Assembly: GCF_900110645.1 (NCBI RefSeq)
Contig: NZ_FOFB01000005.1
Location: 124,001 to 188,000, forward strand
Direction of reading: 5' to 3'
Length of the DNA stretch: 64,000 bases
Source of the DNA: Neolewinella agarilytica
GTDB lineage: Bacteria > Bacteroidota > Bacteroidia > Chitinophagales > Saprospiraceae
Part shown: piece after piece, positions 35,181 through 43,400 of the stretch
Numbering within the stretch: the first letter of the stretch is position 1
How the letters are laid out: each line of letters begins with the position of its first letter
Translations under genes and position numbers: made by a program
Notes under the pieces: generated by a model
What the model saw: only the letters and a program-made list of their open reading frames with translations
The model's database searches: none
Told to the model about the DNA's origin: nothing

Positions 35181-36311
35181 ATGGAAAAATTCATGCGTCA
35201 ATCCTGGTGGAAACTACTCTCCGTTGTCCTTGTCGTATACGCGATTGTGGTCGGTATGCTCGTACCGCTCAAGCCCAACCTGATTTCGGTCAGCCCCCGA
35301 ACGGGAGAACTCGGCCAGCGGGTAACGGTGGAAGTCGTGGGTTATAACACCAACTTTTTGGGAGACAAGGCGGCGCCAGCCGCAGGTGCTATGCAAGCCT
35401 GGCTGAGAGCAGGGGAGGGACTCAGCCTCGCTGCCAGCGAGGTGAAGGTCATCGATGATCGCCGTGCCTCCCTGACTTTTGATCTGCCCGGTTTTTTGCC
35501 AGACCCGGAGGCCGAAAAGCAGACGCTCTCCATCATCGTAAATAACGAAACGGACGGCGCTTTCGTCGATCCCGTCGGCTTCAGTGTCCGCCAAAAGAAT
35601 CCTGCCGCCAGTAAAGCACTCGCCGAAGCTCCCTGGCGGGCTACCGCCATCCAGAAAGGGCAGCTCTCCGCCACGCCACACATGACCTTCCCTTTCCGCG
35701 GTCATCTGGCGGAGACGATCCGCAACACCTACTTCCACGTAAGCCTCTGGTTTGCGATGATGTTCGTCTTCATCGCTGGCTGCGTCTACGCGGTGAAATA
35801 CCTCCGCCGCTCGGGCAAAGCGAGTGACGAACTGCCCGGTGTTGTTTCCCTGCGCGATAAGGCCGACTACTGGTCCGTGGCCTTCACCAGCGTAGGTATG
35901 CTCTACGGCATCCTTGGTCTCGTTACCGGAGCCATGTGGGCCAAGTACACCTGGGGGAGTTACTGGAGTTGGGACATCAAGCAGTTTACCACCCTCATCG
36001 CCCTGCTCATCTACGCTGGCTACTTTGTGCTGCGCGCCAGCTTCCCTGACCCGGAGCAACGCGCCCGCCTGGGCGCGGCCTACAATATCTTCGCCTTCGT
36101 CTGCCTTATTCCCCTGATTTATATCCTGCCCCGGCTTTCTGGTAACTCCCTGCACCCGGGCGCGGCCGGCAACCCCGCCTTCGGCGGCGAAGACATGGAT
36201 AATACTATGCGCACCGTCTTCTATCCCATCATCATCGGCTGGACGCTGTTCGGTTTCTGGATGGCAGCGGTGAGCTATCGGATTCGGGTATTGAGGGAAG
36301 GGGTAGAGTAG
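35181..36311 (+). CDS. CcmC/CcsA-like cytochrome c biogenesis protein with an inserted extracytoplasmic domain
   Basis: A 376-aa membrane protein. One N-terminal helix (LLSVVLVVYAIVVGMLVPL) is followed by about 140 residues of a beta-sandwich-like segment (SVSPRTGELGQRVTVEVVG, SLTFDLPGFLP) that looks like an IPT/TIG-type domain outside the membrane. Five further helices follow, with the tryptophan-rich heme-handling motif WGSYWSWDIKQFTTL between helices. CcmC and CcsA proteins present heme for cytochrome c maturation. Standard CcmC is about 240 aa, and the periplasmic insert is the unusual part. A palindromic repeat begins directly after the stop codon. Confidence 0.82.
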   Translation: MEKFMRQSWWKLLSVVLVVYAIVVGMLVPLKPNLISVSPRTGELGQRVTVEVVGYNTNFLGDKAAPAAGAMQAWLRAGEGLSLAASEVKVIDDRRASLTFDLPGFLPDPEAEKQTLSIIVNNETDGAFVDPVGFSVRQKNPAASKALAEAPWRATAIQKGQLSATPHMTFPFRGHLAETIRNTYFHVSLWFAMMFVFIAGCVYAVKYLRRSGKASDELPGVVSLRDKADYWSVAFTSVGMLYGILGLVTGAMWAKYTWGSYWSWDIKQFTTLIALLIYAGYFVLRASFPDPEQRARLGAAYNIFAFVCLIPLIYILPRLSGNSLHPGAAGNPAFGGEDMDNTMRTVFYPIIIGWTLFGFWMAAVSYRIRVLREGVE

Positions 36312-36313
36312 GG

Positions 36314-36465
36314 GCCTTGGTGGAGACACTATGCGTCGAGCCGGGCAAGGGAGCGAAGCGACTTTGACCGTGTAACGAATTCCTGCGAAAATGACTGCCG
36401 CAGATACACGCTCCGGGAGCCGGCGGCCCCGTTCGCGATCGACGCATAGCGTCTCCACCAATGCT
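36314..36465. mobile_element. MITE-like palindromic element at the 3' end of the CcmC-like gene
   Basis: Arms 36317-36339 and 36439-36461 are inverted complements at 22 of 23 positions (TTGGTGGAGACACTATGCG...), extendable outward by three bases with one mismatch. GTAGGG occurs just outside both ends (36308-36313 and 36466-36471), a possible 6-bp target duplication that overlaps the stop codon of the preceding gene. The interior is GC-rich with nested hairpins and has no gene. Confidence 0.65.
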
Positions 36466-36541
36466 GTAGGGCAAGCTGTTCCCTCCTTTCCGTCACCCGC
36501 CCGACCAAGCAAAATCCCCACCCGTAGTATCTTAGCCTCCC

Positions 36542-38107
36542 ATGAAGGCATTTTACTTCTTACTAGTCCTTTTGGTAACATTGAGCAGTCTCAATGCCCA
36601 GTCCCTCATCGTTCAGTGGGAGGAGGGTAAAGACTTGGAGCGGAAGGTTGTTGGGGAGGAATCCCGCCGGCTCCTGGTTCCGAGCCTCCACATCGAGCAA
36701 ATTGACTTTGCCAGCGAGGATGCCCTTCACCTTGCCGTCAAAGAACTATCCCCTTGCACCTGCGTCCGCGCCCTGGAAATTGACCGGAAGGTTGACTTTC
36801 GTACAGACCCTAATGATGATTTTTACGGTAGTGAGCAGGGTAATCTGATCCGGGCGGGTTTTGACCGGGCCTGGGACCTGACCTCCGGCGGAAAAACCTC
36901 CGAAGGGACGGATATTGTGGTCGCCATCCTCGACGCTGGTTTCGATGTGGAACACCCCGATCTGGAAGAAAACCTTTGGGTTAACCCCGAAGAAATTCCG
37001 GGAGATTTTCGCGACAACGATGGAAATGGTTACGTAGACGACATTCATGGTTGGAATATGATTGACGACAGTAACGTCTATCCTTTGAACACACATGGCA
37101 CGCAGGTGATCGGTCTGCTGGGCGCCAAAGGAAACAACAACCGGGGAGTGAGTGGTACGAACTGGGACATCAAAATGATGGTCCTGAGCATCAGCACGAT
37201 TTCCAACATTGTGGAGTCTTACGGGTACATTCTGGCACAACGCCAACTCTATAACTCCACCGACGGCCGCGAGGGGGCTTTCATTGTAGCTACCAACGCC
37301 AGTTTCGGGGTGGAAGGCGGTACCTGCGAGGACTTCGCCGTCTGGGGTGGGCTGTATGAAGAACTGGGCCGAGCGGGCGTTTTGACGGCTGCGGCTACGG
37401 CCAACCAAAACTGGGACGTGGATATGTTCGGCGATATGCCCACGGATTGCCCTACGGATTTCCTGATCGGGGTCGCTAATGTGGGTACCGATGATCGTCT
37501 TTATCGTTCCTCCGGATTTGGTAAGGAAAATATTGATTTGGGCGCGCCGGGTGAAGAAAGTTATTCTACCCTGACCAGAGGCCGGTATGGCCCCTTCGGT
37601 AGCACGAGCGCCGCCGCTCCTTACGTGACGGGCGCCATTGCGCTGCTGTACAGTACGCCCTGTCCGTCCTTACTCGATCGGGCCAGAAATGACCCCGCCA
37701 GTGCGGCACTATTGGTTCGGGATGCTATTTTGAGCAGCACCGTTCCCAATACTTCCCTGACCTTTCGTACGGCGACGGGCGGTTCGCTTGACGTAGCAGA
37801 AGCTCAGCGGATGCTGGCCGAAAGCTGTAATCTGGGGGAGGCGGTAGACTTTGCCATCACGGCGGTAAGGCCTAATCCGGCCGCTGAGGAAGCTCTTTTA
37901 GAGACGAATGCGATCGTCTTCAGTGAGAGTGGCCGTATTGATCTGTTTGATTCCATGGGGCGCCTGGTGAGGCAGCAGTCAGCCATTCGGGTTGGTGGGG
38001 CTACGGTGACCCTTCGCCTTAATGTCGCCGGACTCGCCTCTGGATGGTATTCGATATTGGTCACGGAACGAGACCGGGTAGCCCGGAGTGTGATTGTCGT
38101 TAGGTAA
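36542..38107 (+). CDS. Subtilisin-like (S8) serine peptidase with T9SS sorting domain
   Basis: A 521-aa secreted peptidase: signal peptide (FYFLLVLLVTLSSLNAQ), then the catalytic Asp in VVAILDAGFDVEHPDLEENLW, the catalytic His in NTHGTQVIGLLGAKGNN and the nucleophile Ser in GSTSAAAPYVTGAIALL. The Asn oxyanion region reads AAATANQNWDVDMFG. The final 80 residues (VRPNPAAEEALLET to RSVIVVR) form a T9SS type A sorting domain, so it reaches the cell surface. A TATCTTAG box lies 6 nt before the ATG. It probably contributes to extracellular protein degradation; the lipoprotein gene follows 15 bp after the stop. Confidence 0.93.
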   Translation: MKAFYFLLVLLVTLSSLNAQSLIVQWEEGKDLERKVVGEESRRLLVPSLHIEQIDFASEDALHLAVKELSPCTCVRALEIDRKVDFRTDPNDDFYGSEQGNLIRAGFDRAWDLTSGGKTSEGTDIVVAILDAGFDVEHPDLEENLWVNPEEIPGDFRDNDGNGYVDDIHGWNMIDDSNVYPLNTHGTQVIGLLGAKGNNNRGVSGTNWDIKMMVLSISTISNIVESYGYILAQRQLYNSTDGREGAFIVATNASFGVEGGTCEDFAVWGGLYEELGRAGVLTAAATANQNWDVDMFGDMPTDCPTDFLIGVANVGTDDRLYRSSGFGKENIDLGAPGEESYSTLTRGRYGPFGSTSAAAPYVTGAIALLYSTPCPSLLDRARNDPASAALLVRDAILSSTVPNTSLTFRTATGGSLDVAEAQRMLAESCNLGEAVDFAITAVRPNPAAEEALLETNAIVFSESGRIDLFDSMGRLVRQQSAIRVGGATVTLRLNVAGLASGWYSILVTERDRVARSVIVVR

Positions 38108-38122
38108 TTCCTATTTTGCGGC

Positions 38123-39112
38123 ATGAGAACATTTATATTTCTTCTCCTGGTGACCATTTTGGGCGCGGCCGCAGGATGCAACGAATCCGTACAAGAGCAA
38201 GGGGAGCCTGCCCCCGGGCCACTGCCTGAATACGTTCTGTCAAGTAGTTGGCCGTCGGACTCTACGGCGGCCACCATCGGGCAACCCGTTGGTGTAGGCC
38301 TAATGCCCGATGGCAGCGTGGCGGTCTTTCACCGGGGAAAGGGAACGCCCAATCCACACGTCGCGGATGAGGTTGTTGTTTTCATTGATCCGGATTCCGG
38401 AGAAATCATCAATAGCTGGGGAGAGGATTCGTTCATTCATTCACATGGCATGCACGTAGACTGGGCGGGAAACGTCTGGCTGACCGATATTAAGCGCCAT
38501 CAGGTGTTTAAGTACTCCGCTGAAGGGCAGCTCTTGCTCAGCCTCGGCACCGCCGGGGAAGCGGGGCTGGACAACACTCACTTTGACCAACCTACTGATG
38601 TAGCCGTTTCTCCGGAGGGAGACATCTTTGTAACCGATGGCTACGGCAATCGCCGGATTGTAAAGTTTTCTGCCAACGGAGACTTTCTCCTGGATTGGGG
38701 TAAAAAAGGAGAAGCGCCCGGAGAGTTCGTTAACCCTCACTCTATCGACATCAGTAAAGAGGGTGTTTTGTACGTAACTGACCGGGAAAATCATCGTATT
38801 CAAACCTTTGATACACAGGGGAACTTTTTGGATACGATCCCGACCGGAGGAGCAGTATACGCTTGCATCGTTGATGAAAGAAAGGAGGAGCTTTTAGCCA
38901 CGGATTTTCAAAAGCAGGACACCACCATTCTTGGGTCAGATGTTTTTTTGATGGGTTTATCGGACAGCCTTCCGTCGGATGCCTTCATCGGGCACAGCCA
39001 TGACGGAGACCGTGCTGCCTGCCAATACCATGACCTGACGCGAGATGCAGAAGGCAACATTTACCTCGTAGACCTGATTGGTAAGCGGGTGGAGAAGTGG
39101 GTTTTGAAATAA
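38123..39112 (+). CDS. NHL-repeat beta-propeller lipoprotein
   Basis: A 329-aa lipoprotein (lipobox GAAAGC). It consists of NHL/6-bladed propeller repeats: DEVVVFIDPDSGEIINSWG, VWLTDIKRHQVFKYSAEGQ, GDIFVTDGYGNRRIVKFSANG, GVLYVTDRENHRIQTFDTQG. The blade pattern and conserved His/Arg resemble the lyase domain of peptidylglycine alpha-amidating enzymes, but I cannot assign catalysis. It starts 15 bp after the subtilase gene, so it is likely co-expressed and cell-envelope located. Confidence 0.83.
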   Translation: MRTFIFLLLVTILGAAAGCNESVQEQGEPAPGPLPEYVLSSSWPSDSTAATIGQPVGVGLMPDGSVAVFHRGKGTPNPHVADEVVVFIDPDSGEIINSWGEDSFIHSHGMHVDWAGNVWLTDIKRHQVFKYSAEGQLLLSLGTAGEAGLDNTHFDQPTDVAVSPEGDIFVTDGYGNRRIVKFSANGDFLLDWGKKGEAPGEFVNPHSIDISKEGVLYVTDRENHRIQTFDTQGNFLDTIPTGGAVYACIVDERKEELLATDFQKQDTTILGSDVFLMGLSDSLPSDAFIGHSHDGDRAACQYHDLTRDAEGNIYLVDLIGKRVEKWVLK

Positions 39113-39169
39113 CTTTTTGGTTGAGGAGCTTTGCTCCGAAAGCCTGCGGCTTAAAAAGAGAATACATAC

Positions 39170-40111
39170 ATGCTAAAACTTGCCATCGCCCAAATAGCGC
39201 CCATCTGGTTAGACCGGGCGAAGACCCTGGCTAAAATCATTGATTACGTTGAAAGGGCAGCCATGGAAGGGGCCGGACTGGTGGTATTCGGAGAGACGAT
39301 CCTGCCGGGCTACCCCTTTTGGCCAGACGGAACGGGCGGTGCCCGCTTCAATGACCCGGTACAAAAAGACCTGTTCGCGCATTACGCTACGGAAGCGGTA
39401 TGCCTTGAAGAGGGACACCTGGACCCTCTGTGCTCCCGCTGCCGGGAGTTGGGCATCGCGGTTGTGGTAGGAACGGTAGAACGGCCGCTGGATCGCAGCG
39501 GCACCTCCGTCTATTGCTCTTTGATTTATATCGATCAATCGGGCGAGATTAAAAATGTCCACCGAAAACTACAGCCCACCTATGAGGAGCGACTTGTCTG
39601 GAGCCCGGGAGACGGGCACGGCCTGCGGGTCTTCCCGATCGGTGGTTTTCAATTGGGTGGACTTAACTGCTGGGAAAACTGGATGCCGCTGCCCCGGGCA
39701 GCTCTCTACGGCATGGGAGAAACCCTGCACGTGGCCATCTGGCCCGGGAACGCTCGTAACACAGAAGTGCTGACGCGCTTTCTGGCGCGCGAAGGGCGCA
39801 GTTACTGCGTCTCCGTAAGCGGTCTTATGCGCAAAGCAGACGTTCCGGACTACCTGCCACACCGGGAACTGATCCTGAAAGGTATGCCCGACATGCCGGC
39901 CAACGGCGGCTCCTGCTTAGCGGCTCCGGATGGTAGCTGGATTGTTGAACCGGTGGTAGGGGAGGAGGCCTTGCTTTTTGCGGAACTTGACCCTAGGGAG
40001 GTGTTGCGCGAGCGACAGAATTTTGATCCTTCGGGGCATTATTCCCGCCCTGACGTTACCCGGCTGGAAGTGAATCGTCAGCGACAGTCAACCATCAAGG
40101 TGAAGGATTAA
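39170..40111 (+). CDS. Nitrilase-type carbon-nitrogen hydrolase
   Basis: A 313-aa cytoplasmic enzyme with the nitrilase triad: Glu in VVFGETILPGYPFWP, Lys in NVHRKLQPTYEERLVW and the nucleophile Cys in GGLNCWENWMPLPR. The CWEN(W/L) context is typical of true nitrilases and close amidases, which convert nitriles or amides to carboxylates and ammonia. The substrate is not inferable from neighbours; upstream is an NHL lipoprotein and downstream OmpA. Confidence 0.92.
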   Translation: MLKLAIAQIAPIWLDRAKTLAKIIDYVERAAMEGAGLVVFGETILPGYPFWPDGTGGARFNDPVQKDLFAHYATEAVCLEEGHLDPLCSRCRELGIAVVVGTVERPLDRSGTSVYCSLIYIDQSGEIKNVHRKLQPTYEERLVWSPGDGHGLRVFPIGGFQLGGLNCWENWMPLPRAALYGMGETLHVAIWPGNARNTEVLTRFLAREGRSYCVSVSGLMRKADVPDYLPHRELILKGMPDMPANGGSCLAAPDGSWIVEPVVGEEALLFAELDPREVLRERQNFDPSGHYSRPDVTRLEVNRQRQSTIKVKD

Positions 40112-40322
40112 TTTGTTGCCAATGCCCTGGCCCTGTGCATTTCCCTTGCACCAGCACATTCGGCAGGCGAAGTGACCACGGCCGCTCGCCCCGATTGCCT
40201 GTTTTCTCCGGAAAAAACTACAATATCCCATCGAACATACCCGTTTGACCTCCGTTTTACCGAGCGTAAGCGTACCTTACGAAACGAGAGTTACTCATTA
40301 ACCAACAATCATCCTTTTAGTA

Positions 40323-41231
40323 ATGCAAAAACTGCTTATCCTCAGCCTGGCCCTTATGGTCAGCCTTACCTCATGTGTAAGCCAGAAAAAATATGATGAA
40401 CTGCAAGCCAGTATCGACACCCGTGAAGCTAAACTTCGTGACGACCTGAGTAAGCGCGATCAGGAATTGAACCGCTACGCAGAGCGACTTGCCGACTGTG
40501 AACGCCGCGAAACGCAGCTGCAGGGCCAGGTGCAGAACGCTGAGACCCAGGTTAAAATCCGCGAAGAGCAAATCACAGACCTTAAACAACAGCGCGACCG
40601 TAGCGTCGAGCAGGTGGGCGACCTCACCGTTCTGAGCCAGGGAGCTAACGCCAACATTGGCAACACGCTCAAGCAGCTGGAAGGTAAAGACAAGTACATC
40701 CGCCTGTTGCAGAATGCTAAGTCAAAAGCAGACTCCATTAACCTTGCGCTGGCCGTTAACCTGAAAAAGGTACTGCGGGATGGCATCGATGATCAGGACG
40801 TGGACATCAAGGTTGACAAGACAGTCGTCTACATCAATCTCTCCGACAAAATGCTCTACAAGAGTGGTAGCTACGAGATCACCGATCGTGCCGGAGAAGT
40901 GTTAGCCAAAATTGCTGCTATCGCTAAGAGCCGCCCGAACCTGGAGCTGATGGTGGAAGGATACACGGATAATGTAAGCATCAGTACCAACTGTATCAAA
41001 GACAACTGGGACCTGAGCGTACTACGTTCCACTTCTGTTGTGAAGGCCTTACAGAGAGATTACGGTATTGATCCTAACCGTCTGGTTGCCGCCGGTCGTG
41101 GAGAATACAATGCACTGGCTTCTAACGATACGGCCGAAGGCCGGTCTACAAACCGTCGCACCCGTATCATCCTCTTGCCAAAGCTGAATGAGTTTTACGA
41201 TTTGCTGGACCCCGCCAAGATTCCGGAGTAA
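40323..41231 (+). CDS. OmpA family lipoprotein
   Basis: A 302-aa outer-membrane lipoprotein (lipobox LTSC, Cys18). A heptad-rich coiled coil covers about residues 20-110 (RDQELNRYAERLADCERRE and onward). The C-terminal OmpA domain binds peptidoglycan, with MVEGYTDNVSI, NWDLSVLRSTSVVKAL and GRGEYNALASNDTAEGRSTNRR including the conserved Asp and Arg. It ties the outer membrane to the cell wall. A strong hairpin terminator lies 22 bp past the stop. Confidence 0.94.
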   Translation: MQKLLILSLALMVSLTSCVSQKKYDELQASIDTREAKLRDDLSKRDQELNRYAERLADCERRETQLQGQVQNAETQVKIREEQITDLKQQRDRSVEQVGDLTVLSQGANANIGNTLKQLEGKDKYIRLLQNAKSKADSINLALAVNLKKVLRDGIDDQDVDIKVDKTVVYINLSDKMLYKSGSYEITDRAGEVLAKIAAIAKSRPNLELMVEGYTDNVSISTNCIKDNWDLSVLRSTSVVKALQRDYGIDPNRLVAAGRGEYNALASNDTAEGRSTNRRTRIILLPKLNEFYDLLDPAKIPE

Positions 41232-41252
41232 GCCAAGACCCCTTCGGGTATT

Positions 41253-41290
41253 GAAAGCGGGCGCTATCTGGAAAGATAGTGCCCGCTTTC
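41253..41290 (+). terminator. Hairpin terminator after the OmpA gene
   Basis: GAAAGCGGGC and its complement GCCCGCTTTC enclose a second stem CTATC/GATAG around a TGGAAA loop, giving about 15 pairs in all. A U-tract is weak, so it may also act as an mRNA 3' stabiliser. Confidence 0.7.
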
Positions 41291-41321
41291 AGGTTTGCCT
41301 GCTTGCACGGCAGGTCTTTCC

Positions 41322-41469
41322 AGTGCAATCGCAAACTCCCTCTTGGATGCTTGAAGGTCCCGCAATACTGCGGGACGCTTCAGGGTCCAATGGATAATGG
41401 CAGGCAAACCTCGAAGCGTCCTGGAAGGACCTTCGAGCGTTTGCTCTTTTCCGAGTTTGCGATTGCCCT
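41322..41469. mobile_element. MITE-like element with 12-bp flanking direct repeat
   Basis: Terminal inverted repeats of 17 bp (41322-41338 and 41453-41469) match at 16 positions (AGTGCAATCGCAAACTC). Directly outside, GCAGGTCTTTCC is present on both sides (41310-41321 and 41470-41481), a 12-bp direct repeat. The interior holds nested inverted repeats (GGTCCCGCAATACTGCGGGAC) and no gene. It occupies the 326-bp gap between the OmpA gene and the first tocopherol-type gene. Confidence 0.75.
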
Positions 41470-41557
41470 GCAGGTCTTTCCTTCGATAAATCCAATTAAA
41501 GATCATAAAGTCCTGGCAACAGTTCCTACCTTGCCTCTTCCTAAATAGTAGCTGAAT

Positions 41558-42490
41558 ATGCGCCTGATGCAACATAAACGGGAAGCCTACTGGTTTTACC
41601 GTTACTTGTCCATGTTTTATGATAAGCTCGTCAATCCTTTATTCTGGACGGAGCGTATGCGGGAGAAATCGCTGGATATTGGCTTCTGGGATGATGCCGA
41701 GGAGCTGACCGTAATTGACGTTGGCTCAGGAACGGGTTTTACGACCGAGGGGATTGTCCGGCGCGTGCCTTCTCATAATGTTACCTGCGTTGACCAGAGC
41801 CCGCACCAGATGGCACATGCCCGGGAAAAACGGGAGCTGGCCGGTTGTACCTTTCAGTTGGGTGATGCCGAGAATCTCCCCTTTGATGATGACAGCTTTG
41901 ACCGTTATGTGTCGGCGGGATCTATCGAATACTGGCCTGACCCACAGCGCGGTCTTAACGAAGCCTACCGGGTGATTCGGCCTGGAGGCTGGGCCCTGAT
42001 GATCGGTCCGTTGGAGCCGGTCAATCCCATCAGCAAATTCGCGGCTAACACCTGGATGCTCTTTCCGCCGGAGGAAGATTACTTCAGGTACATGGAGACG
42101 GCAGGATTCGACCGTATTGACTACACTTATGTTGCCCCACATTGGCAGCGTAACGAGCGTTACGGCATTGCCATCATTGGCCGTAAGCCCAAACCCGGCA
42201 AAAGCCCTAACCACTATGAAGCGGTGGCCGAAGAGCAAAGCCTGGTCGCCATAAGCGATGAAGGGGTCAGCCTGGGGCGTGGACTGATGTTAGCCGGACG
42301 CGTACTGGCGGGATCTGCCGCCGGTTTCATCTTCATTCCGATGGCATTGGTCGCTTCCGTAACCGCCCCCCTGAGAGGTATTGATGCTGAGCCTGAACCA
42401 CTTAACAAACATCAGAAAGTGGCTCTGGCCGCCGTAGGCGTGGTAGCAGCAGTTTTCATCGTTAACCGATTGAGTCGCAGGAGGTGGTAA
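41558..42490 (+). CDS. VTE3-type 2-methyl-6-prenyl-benzoquinol methyltransferase
   Basis: A 310-aa SAM methyltransferase resembling plant MPBQ/MSBQ methyltransferase (VTE3). Shared segments run from KREAYWFYRYLSMFYDKLVNP through VIDVGSGTGFTTEGIV and DQSPHQMAHAREK to SAGSIEYWPDPQRGLNEAYR and WMLFPPEEDYFRYM. The last 90 residues have two hydrophobic stretches, the second near 284-300 (AAVGVVAAVFIVNRL), consistent with membrane anchoring. VTE3 methylates the aromatic ring of 2-methyl-6-phytyl- or solanesyl-benzoquinol on the way to tocopherols and plastoquinone. A TACCTTGC box lies at 41527-41534. It heads a three-gene run with a VTE4-like and a VTE2-like gene. Not of the cyanobacterial Sll0418 type by eye. 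Confidence 0.85.
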   Translation: MRLMQHKREAYWFYRYLSMFYDKLVNPLFWTERMREKSLDIGFWDDAEELTVIDVGSGTGFTTEGIVRRVPSHNVTCVDQSPHQMAHAREKRELAGCTFQLGDAENLPFDDDSFDRYVSAGSIEYWPDPQRGLNEAYRVIRPGGWALMIGPLEPVNPISKFAANTWMLFPPEEDYFRYMETAGFDRIDYTYVAPHWQRNERYGIAIIGRKPKPGKSPNHYEAVAEEQSLVAISDEGVSLGRGLMLAGRVLAGSAAGFIFIPMALVASVTAPLRGIDAEPEPLNKHQKVALAAVGVVAAVFIVNRLSRRRW

Positions 42491-42545
42491 TAAGTTGCCA
42501 CTAATCACTTCTTTGCCGACCATGCTTTTTTAACCTGCATCCATC

Positions 42546-43400
42546 ATGTCTACCCTCAACACCCGTATTAAGGATTTCTACGATGCCTCCACTCCGCTAT
42601 GGCTGAATACCTGGGGAGAACAGATGCACCACGGTTATTACGGTGCGGACGGCCAGCTGGAAGTTGAGCACAAGCAGGCGCAAATAGACATGATCGAAGA
42701 GCTGCTGAGCTGGGGGCAAGCGCCTGAAAAGGTGAGATCATTCCTCGATTCCGGCTGTGGGGTAGGTGGCAGTAGCCGTTATCTGGCCCTTCGGTATCCC
42801 GAAGCTAAAGGATTGGGCGTAACGTTAAGCCCGGTGCAGGCCGCCAACGGACAACGCTATAACCTGGAGGCAGGGGTAGGAGACCGGCTGGAAATTCGCG
42901 CACAGGACGTTTACAGCCTGGACCCTGATGAAGATGGTCCCTTCGATATCATCTGGTCAATGGAAAGCGCTGAGCATATGGCCGATAAGCAGGCGCTGAT
43001 GAAACTCTTTTTCAAAATGCTGCGCCCCGGTGGCCAGCTACTGATGGCTACCTGGTGCCATCGGGAAGAACCACCTGCTTTGAGCGGGGAAGACCAAAGA
43101 GTGCTGCAGAACATCTGTGATCTTTATCACCTCCCGCCTTTGGTGAGTATTCCTGTACTGGCCGAGGCGGCCAGGGTTGTGGGCTTCAAAGACACGATGA
43201 CGGAGGACTGGTCTAAAGCTGTTGAACCCTTCTGGGGAGCGGTCATTCGCTCCGGCCTTGATCCCCGCAATTGGCCTGGTCTGATTAGAGCAGGCAAAAG
43301 CACCATCAAAGGTGCCTGGGCGATGAAATATATGAAGGAAGGTTTCCGGACGGGGGCTATTCGCTACGGCGTGCTGCGGGCTACAAAACCGATGCGATGA
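42546..43400 (+). CDS. VTE4-type gamma-tocopherol methyltransferase homologue
   Basis: A 284-aa SAM methyltransferase. It follows plant gamma-tocopherol methyltransferase closely in key stretches: KDFYDASTPLWLNTWGEQMHHGYY, FLDSGCGVGGSSRYLA, GVTLSPVQAANGQRY, FDIIWSMESAEHMADK, LLMATWCHREE, PFWGAVIRSGL and STIKGAWAMKYMKEGF. VTE4 adds the final C5 methyl of alpha-tocopherol; the related cyanobacterial family also methylates benzoquinol precursors. No signal peptide is present; membrane-associated action on a prenylated ring is expected. The stop overlaps the next start by 4 bp (ATGA). Confidence 0.85.
   Translation: MSTLNTRIKDFYDASTPLWLNTWGEQMHHGYYGADGQLEVEHKQAQIDMIEELLSWGQAPEKVRSFLDSGCGVGGSSRYLALRYPEAKGLGVTLSPVQAANGQRYNLEAGVGDRLEIRAQDVYSLDPDEDGPFDIIWSMESAEHMADKQALMKLFFKMLRPGGQLLMATWCHREEPPALSGEDQRVLQNICDLYHLPPLVSIPVLAEAARVVGFKDTMTEDWSKAVEPFWGAVIRSGLDPRNWPGLIRAGKSTIKGAWAMKYMKEGFRTGAIRYGVLRATKPMR

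Noticed and set aside
35214-36581. 455-codon open frame on the minus strand
   Set aside because: It is antisense to the CcmC-like gene, which has clear membrane helices and the tryptophan-rich motif; the minus frame has no recognisable domain and is a by-product of GC-rich codon use.
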